Source: Bog-473 sp963764305
Lineage (GTDB): Bacteria; Actinomycetota; Acidimicrobiia; Acidimicrobiales; RAAP-2
Direction of reading: 5' to 3'
Length of the DNA stretch: 64,000 nt
Assembly (NCBI GenBank): GCA_963764305.1
Contig: CAVXSD010000007.1
Coordinates: forward strand, 186,001-250,000
A program made the position numbers and the translations under genes. Below the pieces are notes generated by a model that did not search any database, had not been told where the DNA came from, and saw nothing but the letters and a program-made list of their open reading frames with translations. Positions 15,585-23,659 of this stretch are shown one piece after another (positions within the stretch are counted from its first letter, which is position 1; each line of letters begins with the position of its first letter).

Positions 15585-16099
15585 GACGCCACCCCCCTCC
15601 GGTAGCCAAAACCCGTGTAGGACTCGACCGCCACCAGCTCGCCGTCCTGGTTCGAGTACACGACGTCGATCACCCAGAAGCGCCCCGTGCCGAGCTTGGT
15701 CGTCTTCTCGTCGCTGACCGAGCGCAGTACCTGGTGCGTCCGCAGGACGTCGCCCATGCGCACCGGCGTGTGGAACTCGATCGTGTTGTCGGTCATCACC
15801 GCTTCGGGCAGCCCGAAGCGCTCCTTCAGATCGAAGTGGACCTGCAGCGGCAGCGCCTCCTCCGTCCGTCCCGGGGCCCAGTGGTGCGGCCGGAACCAGA
15901 CCGAGACCATGGACGGCGGCGCCACCGGACCCCCGGTCAGCGTCGAAGCGACCTCGTCATCCCAGTAGAGGGGGTTGCCGTTCTCGACCGAGGCGCACGA
16001 TGTCCACACGTAGCCGCGCTCGACCGGGAACTCCCCCACCTCGTGGTACTGCTCCTTCCCGATGAGGTCACGGGCCTCGGCCAGCACATCGGCCGTCAT
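15581..16099 (-). CDS. MaoC-type dehydratase, N-terminal-domain-like (FAS1-like) subunit
   Basis: 172 residues matching the MaoC_dehydrat_N / FAS1-like hot-dog domain: RGYVWTSCASVENGNPLYWD, then GPVAPPSMVSVWFRPHHW and NTIEFHTPVRMGDVLRTHQ. This half usually lacks the catalytic D-x4-H pair and binds the acyl chain, while its partner supplies catalysis. It starts in an ATGA overlap with the CoA-transferase stop and ends in an overlap with the MaoC gene, so all three are translationally coupled. Predicted role: acyl-binding half of a two-part enoyl-CoA hydratase. Confidence 0.87.
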   Translation of the reverse strand: MTADVLAEARDLIGKEQYHEVGEFPVERGYVWTSCASVENGNPLYWDDEVASTLTGGPVAPPSMVSVWFRPHHWAPGRTEEALPLQVHFDLKERFGLPEAVMTDNTIEFHTPVRMGDVLRTHQVLRSVSDEKTTKLGTGRFWVIDVVYSNQDGELVAVESYTGFGYRRGVAS

Positions 16100-17292
16100 G
16101 CCACCACCTGCCGGGCGGCCCAGCGGGCAACTGTCTCTCCGTCCACGCCTGCCTCCTTCAAGAGATGTTCGGTGTCCGTCTGCGTCATATCTGGCAGCGG
16201 CACCGGCGCCCCCGGCCCTGACGCCGGTCGTTCCATGCCCGCCAGCAGCGGCACCAGCTGCGACAGCTCACCCTCCAGCGGATGCGTCGCCGCCCCGACG
16301 ACGCCCCGGGCGACGAACTGCGGGTACTCCGCCACCTCGGAGATCTCGAGCACGGGGGCGACGCAGGTGTCCGCACCCGCCAACTCCGCCACCCACTCGT
16401 CGCGGGTCCGCGTGGCAAAGGCAGCAGCGAAGGCCGCCCGGATCCCCGGCTGCGAGTCGTCGTCCAGCTGCGACGCCGCCAGCTCGGGACACCCGAGCGC
16501 GGCACAGAGATTGGCGAAGAACTTGGACTCAATGGCGCCGACCGCCAGCCACTTCCCGTCCCCCGCCCGGTACGTCCCGTAACAGGCGTAGCGGCCCGAC
16601 AAGACGTCATGTCCGGGCTCGATGTCCACGCCCAAGGCCAGGTGCTCGTCGACGGACAACGACGTCAGCCACAGCACGCCCTCGGCCACCGACACATCGA
16701 GATACGCGCCCCGTCCCGTCGTGGCCCGCCCCGCCAACGCCGCGGTGATGGCCAGCGCCGCGTGCATGCCACCGGCCGCGGCGTCGGCCACGGTCGCACC
16801 CGGCAAGGGCGGCGCGCCGTCCGCACCCGGCCTGCTCATGGCCAGGTAGCCACCGACGGCAAGGTAGTCGATGTCGTGCCCCGCCCACTGCGAAGCGGGG
16901 CCGGATTGCCCGTAGCCACTGGTCGAGCAGTAGACCACCCCCGGGCTGCGCGCCGACACCGCCGAGTACCCGATCCCCAGCCGGTCGACCACGCCGGGTC
17001 GGAAGCTCTCCACCACCACGTCGGCCGCTGCTGCCAGAGAAAGGAAGGCCTCCCGACCCTCGTCGTCCTTCAGATCCACCAACACACGGCGCATACCGCG
17101 GTGCCCGCTGTACGCGAAGTACGGCGGGACGATCGGCGCCGCGTCGGCCGCAGGAACCGGACCCACCTTCACCACCAACGCGCCGTAATCGGCCAGCAGC
17201 CGAGTGCAGCGCGCCGCCGGCCCGACCGTGGAGAGGTCGAGCACCGTGACCCCATGAAGGGGACCATCGGCTGAAGACGATTCTTCGTCCAC
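16096..17292 (-). CDS. Family III CoA-transferase (CaiB/BaiF)
   Basis: 398 residues from GTG 17292, 1 nt after the stop of the upstream dehydrogenase. Blocks typical of family III are GVTVLDLSTVGPAARCTRLL, FRPGVVDRLGIGYSAV, VVYCSTSGYGQSGP, and the catalytic aspartate region GATVADAAAGGMHAAL. Enzymes of the family move CoA between acids or racemise 2-methylacyl-CoA. Within this operon it could activate or epimerise the substrate for the two dehydrogenases. A further upstream start is open but would sit inside the dehydrogenase coding region. Confidence 0.88.
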   Translation of the reverse strand: MDEESSSADGPLHGVTVLDLSTVGPAARCTRLLADYGALVVKVGPVPAADAAPIVPPYFAYSGHRGMRRVLVDLKDDEGREAFLSLAAAADVVVESFRPGVVDRLGIGYSAVSARSPGVVYCSTSGYGQSGPASQWAGHDIDYLAVGGYLAMSRPGADGAPPLPGATVADAAAGGMHAALAITAALAGRATTGRGAYLDVSVAEGVLWLTSLSVDEHLALGVDIEPGHDVLSGRYACYGTYRAGDGKWLAVGAIESKFFANLCAALGCPELAASQLDDDSQPGIRAAFAAAFATRTRDEWVAELAGADTCVAPVLEISEVAEYPQFVARGVVGAATHPLEGELSQLVPLLAGMERPASGPGAPVPLPDMTQTDTEHLLKEAGVDGETVARWAARQVVA

Positions 17293-17293
17293 C

Positions 17294-18472
17294 TCAGAAG
17301 TTCTTCGGCAGCCCGAGCTTGCGCCGGGCAATGATGTTCTTCTGGATCTCCGAGGCGCCCCCACCAATGGTGTCGATCACGGTGTAGCGGTAGGTCGACT
17401 CGGACCGGCCCGCCATGGGCGCCTCCTCCGTCTTGACCCGCAGCTGCGAACCCGGCCCGGCGATGTCCATGGAGGCGTTGGCCAGGCGCTTGGAGAGCTC
17501 GGTAGCGAAGAGCTTGTATTCCGATGCCTCCGCCGTCGGAGCGGCACCACCCTTCGAGGACTCGAAGACGAACTTCAGGCCCATCACCCGAGCCACCTCG
17601 AGCTGGGTGGCGAGCTGGGCCAGGCGCTGGCGGACGACCGGGTCGTCTTTCATAGGCACGCCGTCGCGCACCGTCGTCCGCACGTACTCGACGAGCAACT
17701 CGAAGCGCTGCTGAATGGGCGAGAGGGTGAACATGGTGAAGCGCTCGAGGTCGAGCGCCTCCGAGATGTACTGAAATCCCCGACCCACTTCCCCCACCAC
17801 GTAGTCGTCCGGCACGAAGACGTCGTTGAGGAACACCTCGTTGGTGCGCTCGTCGCCCATGGTCCAGATGGCGTTGACCGTGATGCCGGGCTGGTCGATG
17901 GGCACGAGGAACAGCGTGATGCCGGCGTGCTTGGACTCGGGGTCGGTGCGCCCCCCCACCCAGTACCACTCGGCGAAGTGGGCGGACGTGGTCCAGGTCT
18001 TCTGGCCGTTGAGGATCCAGCCGCCGTCGTCCCGGGTGGCCTTGAGCTGCATGGAGGCGGCATCCGAGCCGGCGTTGGGCTCGGAGTAGCCGACGGCGAA
18101 CTCGACCTCGTTGCGCAGGATCTTGGGGAGGAACTCGGCCTTCAGCCGCTCGTTGCCATGGCGGATGATCGTCTTGCCGACGATGCCGACGCCCTTGCCG
18201 ATCTGGGGGCCGCCCCGGCCGGCCAGCTGCTCGTTGAGGAGGTACTCGTAGACGCCCTCACCCTCCTGACCGCCGTACTCCTTGGGCCAGGTCATGCCCA
18301 ACCAGCCCCGCTCCCCCAGGGAGGCCATGAAGGCCCGGCGCTTGGGGGTGTCGACGATCTGTGCCATGTTCTCCCTGGTCAGGTCGAACACCTCGGGGTC
18401 GTCGTTCGCATCGAGGAAGCTCTCGACCTCCTTCACGAAGGCCAGTTGCTCCGGCGAGAATTCGAAGTCCAT
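17294..18472 (-). CDS. Acyl-CoA dehydrogenase (FadE-like)
   Basis: 392 residues. N-domain MDFEFSPEQLAFVKEVESFL, the WPKEYGG motif, the FAD-contact block GYSEPNAGSDAASMQ, GWILNGQKTWTTSAHFAEW and a C-domain ending IDTIGGGASEIQKNIIARR, where the IGGGxSEIQ motif is diagnostic of acyl-CoA dehydrogenases. It is the first gene of the five-gene leftward unit (two dehydrogenases, CoA-transferase, two hot-dog hydratase parts). A perfect palindrome 30 nt upstream suggests repression by a TetR-type regulator that responds to an acyl-CoA; no such regulator is encoded in the window. Confidence 0.93.
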   Translation of the reverse strand: MDFEFSPEQLAFVKEVESFLDANDDPEVFDLTRENMAQIVDTPKRRAFMASLGERGWLGMTWPKEYGGQEGEGVYEYLLNEQLAGRGGPQIGKGVGIVGKTIIRHGNERLKAEFLPKILRNEVEFAVGYSEPNAGSDAASMQLKATRDDGGWILNGQKTWTTSAHFAEWYWVGGRTDPESKHAGITLFLVPIDQPGITVNAIWTMGDERTNEVFLNDVFVPDDYVVGEVGRGFQYISEALDLERFTMFTLSPIQQRFELLVEYVRTTVRDGVPMKDDPVVRQRLAQLATQLEVARVMGLKFVFESSKGGAAPTAEASEYKLFATELSKRLANASMDIAGPGSQLRVKTEEAPMAGRSESTYRYTVIDTIGGGASEIQKNIIARRKLGLPKNF

Positions 18473-18501
18473 CGCAGCCTCCAGGTCGCCCGGCTCGCCA
18501 G

Positions 18502-18520
18502 ATCTGACGGTGCGTCAGAT
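18502..18520. promoter_or_regulatory. Perfect palindromic operator ATCTGAC-GGTGC-GTCAGAT
   Basis: A 19-bp inverted repeat with perfect 7-bp arms and a 5-bp centre lies upstream of the acyl-CoA degradation operon. The inner core CTGACGGTGCGTCAG recurs with small changes at 23612-23626 before another CoA-enzyme operon. Size and symmetry fit a TetR-family site. Which protein binds it is unknown. Confidence 0.65.
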
Positions 18521-18626
18521 AGCGCCGCCATCATAGGGCAACACCCCACGGGCGCCCCGGCGACCGGCGCACATCGGCGGCACGCAGCCAACTCTCGCTG
18601 GGGTTCCGCGAAAGCTGGAGATAATG

Positions 18627-18662
18627 ACAGAGGGCCGGGAGCTTTCGCTCCCGGCCCTCTGT
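18627..18662 (-). terminator. Strong hairpin terminator
   Basis: A perfect 16-bp stem (ACAGAGGGCCGGGAGC and its complement) closes a TTTC tetraloop 20 nt after the stop of the surface-protein gene. A long U-run is missing on both sides. It could end transcription from that gene or shield the upstream region of the next operon. Confidence 0.7.
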
Positions 18663-18682
18663 TGCACTTGTGTGCGCGTGGG

Positions 18683-20551
18683 TCAGCCCGCGGCTGCCAT
18701 GCCCACGACGGGCTTGTTGAGGGTGATGCCACCGGCGGAGCCGAAGAAGACGGCGTCGCCGTAGGTGAAGATCCCGCCGTCAGAGGCCACCAACCAGTAG
18801 CCGCCACCGTCGGGCGTGGCAGCCATGCCCACCACCGGCTTGTTGAGGGGGGAGCCCCCGTGGGATCCGTGGAAGGCGGCGTCGCCGAAGGCGAAGATCC
18901 CGCCGTCAGAGGCCACCAACCAGTAGCCGCCACCATCGGAGGTGGAGGCCATGCCCACCACGGGCTTGTTGAGGGTGATGCTCCCGGTGGAGCCGTGGAA
19001 GGCGGCGTCGCCGTAGGCGAAGATCCCGCCGTCAGCGGCCACCAACCAGTAGCCGCCACCGTCGGGGGTGGACGCCATGCCCACCACGGGCTTGTTGAGG
19101 GTGATGCTCCCGGTGGAGCCGAAGAAGACGGCGTCGCCGAAGGCGAAGATTCCGCCGTCAGAGGCCACCAACCAGTAGCCGAAGCCGTCTGGCGTAGCGG
19201 CCATGCCCACGATGGGCTTGTTGAGGGTCATGCCGCCGGTGGAGCCGTAGAAAACGGCGTCCCCGTAGGCGAAGATCCCGCCGTCGGAGGCCACCAACCA
19301 GTAGCCGCCGTTGTCGGGTGTGGCTGCCATGCCCACGACGGGCTTGTTGAGCTTGATGCTCCCGGCCGAGCCCTCGAAGGGAACGTTCCCGTAGCTGAAC
19401 ACTCCGCCGTCACTGGCGGCCAACCAGTAGCCAGCCCGGTAGTTGAACTGGTCCTGGGCGCTGGTGATCGACGTACCCGCGGGCGAAGTGACGGTCACGT
19501 CGACCACTCCGGTGCCGGCCGGCGCGGTGGCGGTGATCGACGTCGCCGAGTTGACTTTGACGCCGGTCGCCGGAGTAGACCCGAACTTGACGGCCGTGGC
19601 ACCGGTCAGCTGCTGCCCGGTTATGTTGACCACGGTCCCTCCGCTCGGCGGACCGGTGTTGGGGCTCACCTTGGTCACGATCGGTCCCGCGGTGTAGGTG
19701 AAGTGATCACCGGGATTGACGGCCGAAACTCCTCCTGATGTCGTCACCTGGACGTCGACCGTCTTGGCCGTGGCGCTGGGCGGAGACACGGCGGTGATGG
19801 AGGTGCTGGTCTTGCCCGTGAAACTCGTGGCCGCGACTCCGCCGAAGGTCACCGCCGTCGGGTTGGACAGGTTGGCGCCGTGGATCGTCACCGTGCTGCC
19901 GCCGGCGAGGGGACCGGAGTTGGGCAGGACCGAGCTGACGGTCCCGGCCGGCACCACGATGGCGGCCGAGGCGATCTGCTCGGCGGGAGCCGTGCAGGGC
20001 AAGGTCAGAGGTGGGTTGCCGACCGGCGCGCCGTTAATGATGGGGGTGAAGGTGGACGCTGGTGCCCGTGGACACGGCGACGGTTCCCGAAGCGCCGGCG
20101 GTGAACGGAGTCGCCACGCCCGGGGCGGTGATGGTGATCGTTGCGGGCGCCGGACTGGGAATAATCGTCTAGGTGTCAGGGTGAAGGTGACCGGCTGACT
20201 CGCCTCGGTCGTCCCAGTGGCGGTGAGGGTCGAGGTGACGGTTCCCCCGAGGGTGTCCCCTGGAGGGAACCGCACCGAGCAACGTGTTACTCAACGTCGG
20301 GTTCAAGGAAAGCCCGTTGACGGAAACGGGACCGCCCGGCGCGGGCGATGAGATCGACCCGGTCACCGTCGATCGGGAAGGGGGTTCGGGGCGTTCCATT
20401 GCAGTGAGCAGGTCACGCTGAAGCTCGGGGTGTCGGCGCCGGCGAGGTTGCTCGTCGCCGCGAGTCCCACCATGCCGGCGAGGCCGGCACCCATCAAGGC
20501 CACAGCACCTCCGAGCGATGCCATGCGAACGGCAAGCCGTTTCGATCTCAT
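18683..20551 (-). pseudogene. Secreted surface protein: signal peptide, IPT/TIG domains and six YWLVASDGG repeats; frame-broken near its 5' end
   Basis: From ATG 20551 (GGAGGA site) a 35-residue export signal (MRSKRLAVRMASLGGAVALM..., cleavage near AGADTP) begins the protein. The frame then changes about four times between 20.42 and 20.06 kb; conserved Ser/Thr-rich beta-sandwich sequence continues across each change (STVTGSISSPAPGGPVSV, then TVTSTLTATGTTEASQPV, then PATITITAPGVATPF). From about 20.06 kb to the stop at 18683 the frame is intact: two IPT/TIG domains (VLPNSGPLAGGSTVTIHG and KVSPNTGPPSGGTVVNITG) and six 42-residue repeats of the YWLVASDGGIFAYGDA type. Likely a cell-surface or secreted binding protein. 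Absence of nonsense codons makes assembly indels as likely as true decay. Confidence 0.7.
18686..19440 (-). repeat. Six tandem 126-bp coding repeats
   Basis: Each 126-bp unit encodes one 42-residue repeat of the form GYWLVASDGGIF, YGDAxFxGSTG, LNKPVVGMAATPDGG. The central copies are nearly identical at DNA level (the AACCAGTAGCCGCC and GGCTTGTTGAGG blocks recur every 126 bp), while the first and last copies diverge. This points to recent internal duplication or gene conversion. Such repeats with six similar blades suggest a beta-propeller or a solenoid; not shown. Confidence 0.85.
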
Positions 20552-20554
20552 CAA

Positions 20555-21089
20555 AGTTCCTCCCCATGCCTTTTGCGCGAGCGCCCCCCTAGGGCCACCG
20601 CTCCGAGTCCGTGCTGCCGATTCGGATGACGCAATCTTTTCCGCCTCAACCCGAAATCGCCTTCATGAACCTACGGGGTGTTCGCGGCGATTGCAACCGC
20701 GTTTTGCCATCTCCATCTCGCATCTGCAGTGGCGGGTCAGGGGTCACGTCCCACACTTCGGCGGTTGACCTCGGTCGGATCGGGTCGGGTCTGGTCGGGT
20801 CGCGGTCGCCGGCGTTTGCGAGAGGGCAACAAAGAGTCAAGGTTCTCCGAGGGACGCCGCGCGCAAGGCGAGCAACGTCCATTCGACCAGCGTCGAGCGC
20901 GGGTTAGCTTCCGATTCAGATACTTCCGAGTGACCTCAAAATGCTGGCCCGTCGTCGGGTCTTCAACGGACGGTCGTTCACGGCCCAGGAGCTCTCAGTC
21001 ACGGCCGGTGCATGGAGGGTATGCAAATCTGCCCGCTCTATCTCGCTCGTGGACGTAACGGGCCGGCCCACGTCCACCGGGGGGACGAC
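20555..21089. other. Gene-free spacer between the surface protein and the cyclase pair
   Basis: No reading frame here looks coding on either strand. It presumably carries the promoter of the surface-protein gene. The only structure seen is a run of imperfect GGTCGG/GGGTC units around 20770-20812 of unknown meaning. Confidence 0.5.
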
Positions 21090-22232
21090 TCAGTCGGAGG
21101 GCTGCCGTCGATCGACGATGAACGCCCGGACCGGGTCGTCGATGCCCCGGAGTCGCGGCGGTTCGAGGGGGCGCAGCATCCACCCGTCAGACGGGAGGTC
21201 CTTCGCAACCGCCTCGGTCACGACCACCTCGCCGGGAGCACCGGTCTTGACGAGGCGGGAAAGCAGATTCACGAGCGGTCCGTAGTAATCGCCTTCACGG
21301 GGTGTGGCAGGACCGATGCCGACCGCGCCACGGGCCGGGGGCAGCACGGCGTCATCGACCGCGGCCCGGCAGACCTCGAGTCCGATCCGGCAGGCGGCCT
21401 CCGCCGTCGGAGCAGCGAAGAAGACCTCGTCTCCGATCGTCTTGATGACCCGGCCTCCGGCCAGGACGGCGCTCGTCCAGGCGGCCGACTCGAACCGGGT
21501 CAGCGCCAGGCTCTGGTCGCGCAGGGTCATCCTCTGGGCCCAAGCCGTCGACCCCACCAAATCCACGAAGCCCAGCGCGACGACCTCGGTCGGCACCTCG
21601 ATCTCACCTTCGGCGGAAGGGGTGGGACCCGACCAGGATCGGGCGGCCTGCGCTCGGCGCTGCGCCCGTTGGAAGGCCTCCAACACCAAGACCGCCAGGA
21701 CATCGGGCACCTGGGTGAAGGCGGTCGTGGCGGCCTCGGCCAGGCGGGCCCGGGCGAGCTCGTCGGGACCCTCACGGATGGTGCCCGGTCCCAACTCCGA
21801 GAAGAAGAGTGCGATCGCCGCCTCCGACACGTTGATGGCGGCCGCTCCCAACACCCGGGTGAAGGCGAGAATCGCCTCCTCCCCCATCAGGGCGGCGCCC
21901 TCCTCGAAGGCAGCCATCACCGACGCCAGATTGTCAGGGACTTCTGTCTCGGGCTGAGCCGGGATACCGGCGGCGAGCAGCGCGCGCAGGACACTCGAAA
22001 CGGGGACGCCGCCGCGCTCTGCGATGTCGGCCACGGTGGCCGTCCCGGTCCTGCCCTTGGTCACCAGGTCGCCGGCCACACCGGGCAGCGTTCCCGTGCG
22101 GTGCGCCTCCACCATCTGCTCCATGGTGGCCCCGCGCTCGGTCAGGTACTCGAGGAGCGCGAGGCGCTCGGCCGCCGCGGGATCGAGTGGGTCGTAGAGG
22201 CCGGCCTCTTGCCAGCGGTCCTGGGCGTCCAC
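21090..22232 (-). CDS. Class III adenylate cyclase with N-terminal regulatory domain
   Basis: 380 residues from GTG 22232. The N-terminal 200 residues are helical (LLEYLTERGATMEQMVEAHR, IAERGGVPVSSVLRALLAAG) and fit the regulatory domain of Rv1264/Rv2212-type mycobacterial cyclases. The catalytic domain (about 215-380) keeps the metal aspartates (FVDLVGST and TIGDEVFF), the adenine-selecting lysine in VIKTIGDE and the Asn/Arg pair in LVNLLSRL, so it should make cAMP. It starts 4 nt after the stop of the upstream cyclase gene, and the two are probably co-expressed. Confidence 0.88.
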   Translation of the reverse strand: MDAQDRWQEAGLYDPLDPAAAERLALLEYLTERGATMEQMVEAHRTGTLPGVAGDLVTKGRTGTATVADIAERGGVPVSSVLRALLAAGIPAQPETEVPDNLASVMAAFEEGAALMGEEAILAFTRVLGAAAINVSEAAIALFFSELGPGTIREGPDELARARLAEAATTAFTQVPDVLAVLVLEAFQRAQRRAQAARSWSGPTPSAEGEIEVPTEVVALGFVDLVGSTAWAQRMTLRDQSLALTRFESAAWTSAVLAGGRVIKTIGDEVFFAAPTAEAACRIGLEVCRAAVDDAVLPPARGAVGIGPATPREGDYYGPLVNLLSRLVKTGAPGEVVVTEAVAKDLPSDGWMLRPLEPPRLRGIDDPVRAFIVDRRQPSD

Positions 22233-22236
22233 CTGT

Positions 22237-23574
22237 TCACACGGCCCACGCCAGGGTGGCGGAGAGTTGTGCCCGCGCCATCCCCTTGAGGCGCGTCTCG
22301 CGGTGGCCGTCGAACGTGAACTCCCCCGACCCTTGGACGAGCTGCTCGGACAAGGACGAGACGAGGATCTCGCCCGAGGCGGCGGCATCGGCCAACCGGC
22401 TGGCCACGATCACCGTGTGCCCGATGTAGTCGTCGCCTTCGTCGAGGGCATCGCCCGTGTGGATGCCGATGTGCACCGCAATGGGCTCGCCGGCGTCGGC
22501 CGGGACGTGATCGAAGAAGGCGCGCTGAATGTCGATGGCGCACCGCAGGGCGCGGGCGACGCCACCGAAGGCGACCATGAACCCGTCCCCCTGGACGCTG
22601 ATCTCGCGGCCAGCATGTCGGGCGATGGCATCCCGCACGATTCGGTGGTGCTCGCGCAGCACCTCACGGGAGGCGTGGTCGCCGAGCCGTTCGGTCATAC
22701 CGGCGTAGTCGACCATGTCGCAGAAGAGGATGGTGACCGTGCCGTCGGTGGGGAGTGCGCTGTCCGCGTTCGTGGCTCCGCTCTTGCGGTCGGCCCGCTC
22801 GCGGTCGCGCTGGTCGCGCTGGTCGCGCCCTTGTTCGTGGCGTTGCCCGTGCAACTGGCGCCGGATGTCCTGGCTGAGCGCCGCCAGTTCGGCGGGATCG
22901 GCCGCCGCTCCTCCGAGCTCCCCACGCGCCGCGGCCCGGGAGAGCTGCTTGCCCGATCGATTGGGGCGGCTCTTCACGTCGATGCCCCCCATGATGGCGA
23001 AGCCGCGGACCACGATCCGGGGCGAACCCCGGACGATGGGCACGTCGCGCAGCCGCAGGTCACGTCCGCCCATGAACGAGAAGCCTCGCAGCTCCACGTC
23101 GAAGCCCTCCGGGACGATGATGTTGATCCCGCCCCAGAACGCCACGGCGGTGATCTCGACTTCGGGGCCGTCGATCTCGGCCCGGCGCAGATCCATGTCG
23201 CAGCCGCCCATTATGGCGACGGCGTTCGTCTTCCCGCTGATGCGCCAGCGGCCCTTGGTGCTGTGGCCACTCATGACCGCGACGTGCCAGCGACGCTTCT
23301 TCTGAGCGGGGGTGGCGGGCTGAGGCAGGTGCTGGTCGGCCACCCGGGACTGCGGGAGGTCGGCCATCACCGCGTCGAGGTCGCCCCGGGTCCTGGCCTC
23401 GAGGGCCAGCCCGACCCGTTCCGAGAACTCGTCGAGGGTCAACCTGCCCTCGACCACGTGCTCGCGCAGCTGGGTCACGATGCGGTCCCGGTCCGCGTCG
23501 GCCACGCGCTCGGTCAATCCCCCGGGACCCCGCAGCGGCAGGTCCGGTGGCTCGGGTATCGGCAGGTCCGCCAT
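22237..23574 (-). CDS. DUF1707 - LiaF-like - class III cyclase fusion
   Basis: 445 residues in three parts. Residues about 24-77 are DUF1707 (DRIVTQLREHVVEGRLTLDE, FSERVGLALEARTRGDL). Residues about 95-205 form a LiaF/cell-wall-stress-like beta-solenoid (WRISGKTNAVAIMGGCDMDL, ITAVAFWGGINIIVPEGFDV, and further GG-turn strands). A highly charged linker (about 210-275, RDQRDQRDRERADR) leads to a class III cyclase domain (278-445). Metal aspartates are present (FCDMVDY, GDGFMVAF) and so is the transition-state arginine, but the usual lysine is serine (EISVQGDG) and the asparagine is isoleucine (HTVIVASRL). Nucleotide choice or activity is therefore uncertain. Upstream partner of the canonical cyclase. 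Confidence 0.87.
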   Translation of the reverse strand: MADLPIPEPPDLPLRGPGGLTERVADADRDRIVTQLREHVVEGRLTLDEFSERVGLALEARTRGDLDAVMADLPQSRVADQHLPQPATPAQKKRRWHVAVMSGHSTKGRWRISGKTNAVAIMGGCDMDLRRAEIDGPEVEITAVAFWGGINIIVPEGFDVELRGFSFMGGRDLRLRDVPIVRGSPRIVVRGFAIMGGIDVKSRPNRSGKQLSRAAARGELGGAAADPAELAALSQDIRRQLHGQRHEQGRDQRDQRDRERADRKSGATNADSALPTDGTVTILFCDMVDYAGMTERLGDHASREVLREHHRIVRDAIARHAGREISVQGDGFMVAFGGVARALRCAIDIQRAFFDHVPADAGEPIAVHIGIHTGDALDEGDDYIGHTVIVASRLADAAASGEILVSSLSEQLVQGSGEFTFDGHRETRLKGMARAQLSATLAWAV

Positions 23575-23611
23575 GCGGACAGTCTGCCCGCTCCGCCTGG
23601 CCGGAGGTCAC

Positions 23612-23626
23612 CTGATGACCCGTCAG
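23612..23626. promoter_or_regulatory. Second copy of the CTGAyG-N3-CGTCAG operator
   Basis: CTGATGACCCGTCAG matches the core of the 18502-18520 palindrome (CTGACGGTGCGTCAG) in every arm position but one. It lies 34 nt before the GTG of the synthase/thiolase operon, close to the TAGGCT box at 23646-23651, a position suited to repression. Confidence 0.6.
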
Positions 23627-23659
23627 ACGCCGTTGCGGCACCCGTTAGGCTCCACCCCC

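Noticed and set aside
18686..19440. CRISPR-like regular repeats
   Set aside because: The period is 126 bp, copies are joined without spacers and encode protein repeats in one frame; not a CRISPR array.
17927..19738. Rightward open frame of 603 codons with regular GGGHAHHGLVEGD-like repeats
   Set aside because: The repeats are the antisense image of the six 126-bp coding repeats of the leftward surface protein; no start signals.
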